NCBI RefSeq assembly: GCF_041381155.1
Contig: NC_091136.1
Span: 45,746,284-45,810,283 of the forward strand
Direction: 5' to 3'
Length of the DNA: 64,000 nucleotides
Source: Argopecten irradians
Taxonomy: Eukaryota > Mollusca > Bivalvia > Pectinida > Pectinidae
A program made the translations under genes and the position numbers. Shown here piece after piece: positions 62,787 through 64,000 of the stretch. The notes under the pieces were generated by a model. That model did no database searches and was not told the origin of the DNA. It was given only the letters and a program-made list of their open reading frames with translations. Numbering within the stretch: the stretch's first letter is position 1; each line of letters begins with the position of its first letter.

Positions 62787-64000
62787 CCACCAAAACCAAT
62801 CCAGAGAGTAGAATATACTTCCGATTCTGTCATATTATACTGACAGCAATCTTCAGAAGAAACAGAAACTAATTAATGTTTTGAGACCTTGGTGTTCCCC
62901 AGTTATGAGATAGAACTAGAGCTTTCCACACAGGGCAAGCGATCTCAATGAAGGGCGTACATACAAAAATAGGAAAAAATATCCTACAATATCGTCAAAG
63001 ATCTAAAACGAGGTTAGAGTTACACATGATGGACTTAAATTGATAATTGCAGTTTTAGTCTTCAGTCTGAACTACCATCAAGTAAAGATACACATTGTTA
63101 TATGTTTTCATACTTTTAACATGATGCTTATGCCTACTAATGCTTACTTGTATACGATTTGATAACATCACAAAAATGAGGCCTGGTTACAACATGTTGT
63201 CAAGGAATTAATGTTGGGGCCTCGCATACTACATTTGGAAATAAGTTGAATTTAATTGGGTAGATATCTACTTTCTCATATGGCGGAATAATCACACTTT
63301 GAATACACGTTAAACATTAATAATGGCATGTAAGTGTATATATAAAAACACGTTATCAATATATATATATATATCTATTTTTATCAATGCAAAATAATTT
63401 CAAACTTTATAATAATTGGTATAATAATTATCTTATAATCTTTAAATTATTGTTCTTGCTAATTTCCGCTCCTAGCACTCCCCCCATTCCCCCCCCCCCC
63501 CTTCCCCCTTTTTTGTACCCACCTTTCCCGAATTCCCTGTTTCTCGCTCTCTCTCTCTATTTCTTCAACTCTTTCTTCTTCTATGTTTGTTTGTTATTGT
63601 CACGTGCAGGTGTCTTATGTGTAAGTTTGTATAGTTGTATGAAAATGGGTGTGTACGTATATAATCTATAAGTCATGATATGAGTCTGCGCGTGTAACTT
63701 AGTCCATAAATTTATATGAGAGTTAAACTATTAATTAGTGGAGGGAATTACTCATGTATTTTAATTCATACAATTTAAGCTTTATAGCGGCCTACTCCTT
63801 TGTTGGCAATATACATGTAGTTAATTTCAAATTTATATGTCTCAATGTAAAACAAATTACATGCATAATATGTGTTAGGAACGAAAGTTGCATATTGTTT
63901 ATATTGTTTATATGTTATATATATATATAACTGTCTGATAAAAATTTGGAAAAATAAAATAAATAAAAAAAAGCAAAAAAAAATGTGGGCAATAATCCAC
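62787..64000. other. Intergenic with simple repeats
   Basis: (TA)n near 63356-63374 and 63917-63929, a C-rich/T-rich block near 63478-63520 and CTCTCTCTCT near 63547. A plus-strand frame at 63387-63671 is proline-rich only because of the C-tract. No gene seen. Confidence 0.5.

Noticed and set aside
63387..63671. Proline-rich 94-codon frame
   Set aside because: Proline run comes from a C homopolymer tract; no other support.

Overview
The window is AT-rich animal nuclear DNA. It has spliced genes with GT-AG introns, long intergenic stretches, many tandem arrays, palindromes and MITEs, tRNA-derived SINEs and decayed non-LTR retrotransposons. Three repeat families with a terminal hairpin, an internal array of about 155-160 bp units and a 3' hairpin followed by CTTGTT look like the 'pearl'/Helentron-associated elements known from bivalve molluscs. 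I therefore infer a marine bivalve; the species is not determined. No bacterial, plasmid or viral gene was seen.

Layout. (1) 2.2-9.3 kb, + strand: the 3' five exons of RCE1, the ER-membrane CAAX prenyl endopeptidase, with all three catalytic motifs of the family. Its introns carry a four-copy 73 bp repeat, a 43-copy 79 bp array that copies the end of a coding exon together with its 5' splice site, a TA-flanked MITE, and a pearl-like element. (2) 10-17.3 kb: a frameshifted hAT/ZBED transposase relic, another pearl-like element, a 21 bp minisatellite, and SINE-like pieces. (3) 20.6-27.6 kb, - strand: a five-exon gene assembled from splice sites. It encodes a 135-residue protein with a signal peptide, 14 cysteines mostly in CxxC spacing and a C-terminal RDEL, so probably an ER-lumen protein. 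It resembles the cysteine-rich C-terminus of vertebrate HRC. Its first intron holds nested MITEs. (4) 27.8-32.4 kb: a SINE, a 1.16 kb Mutator-like foldback element with a 9 bp target duplication, hairpins, and a dead CR1-like LINE containing an AAC expansion. (5) 34.7-52.5 kb: three intronless, unrecognised protein genes (217, 366 and 578 aa) in long gene-poor DNA. (6) 57.4-61.9 kb: a 4.16 kb LINE inserted in a SINE, with an 11 bp target-site duplication; the SINE copy at 28 kb shows the empty site. (7) 61.9-64 kb: another SINE and simple repeats.

RCE1 and the RDEL protein would both act at the endoplasmic reticulum, but nothing here links them functionally. The best leads are the splice-donor array in RCE1, the small cysteine-rich RDEL protein, and the three intronless orphan genes. 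All gene models come from reading the sequence only; no homology search or transcript data was available.
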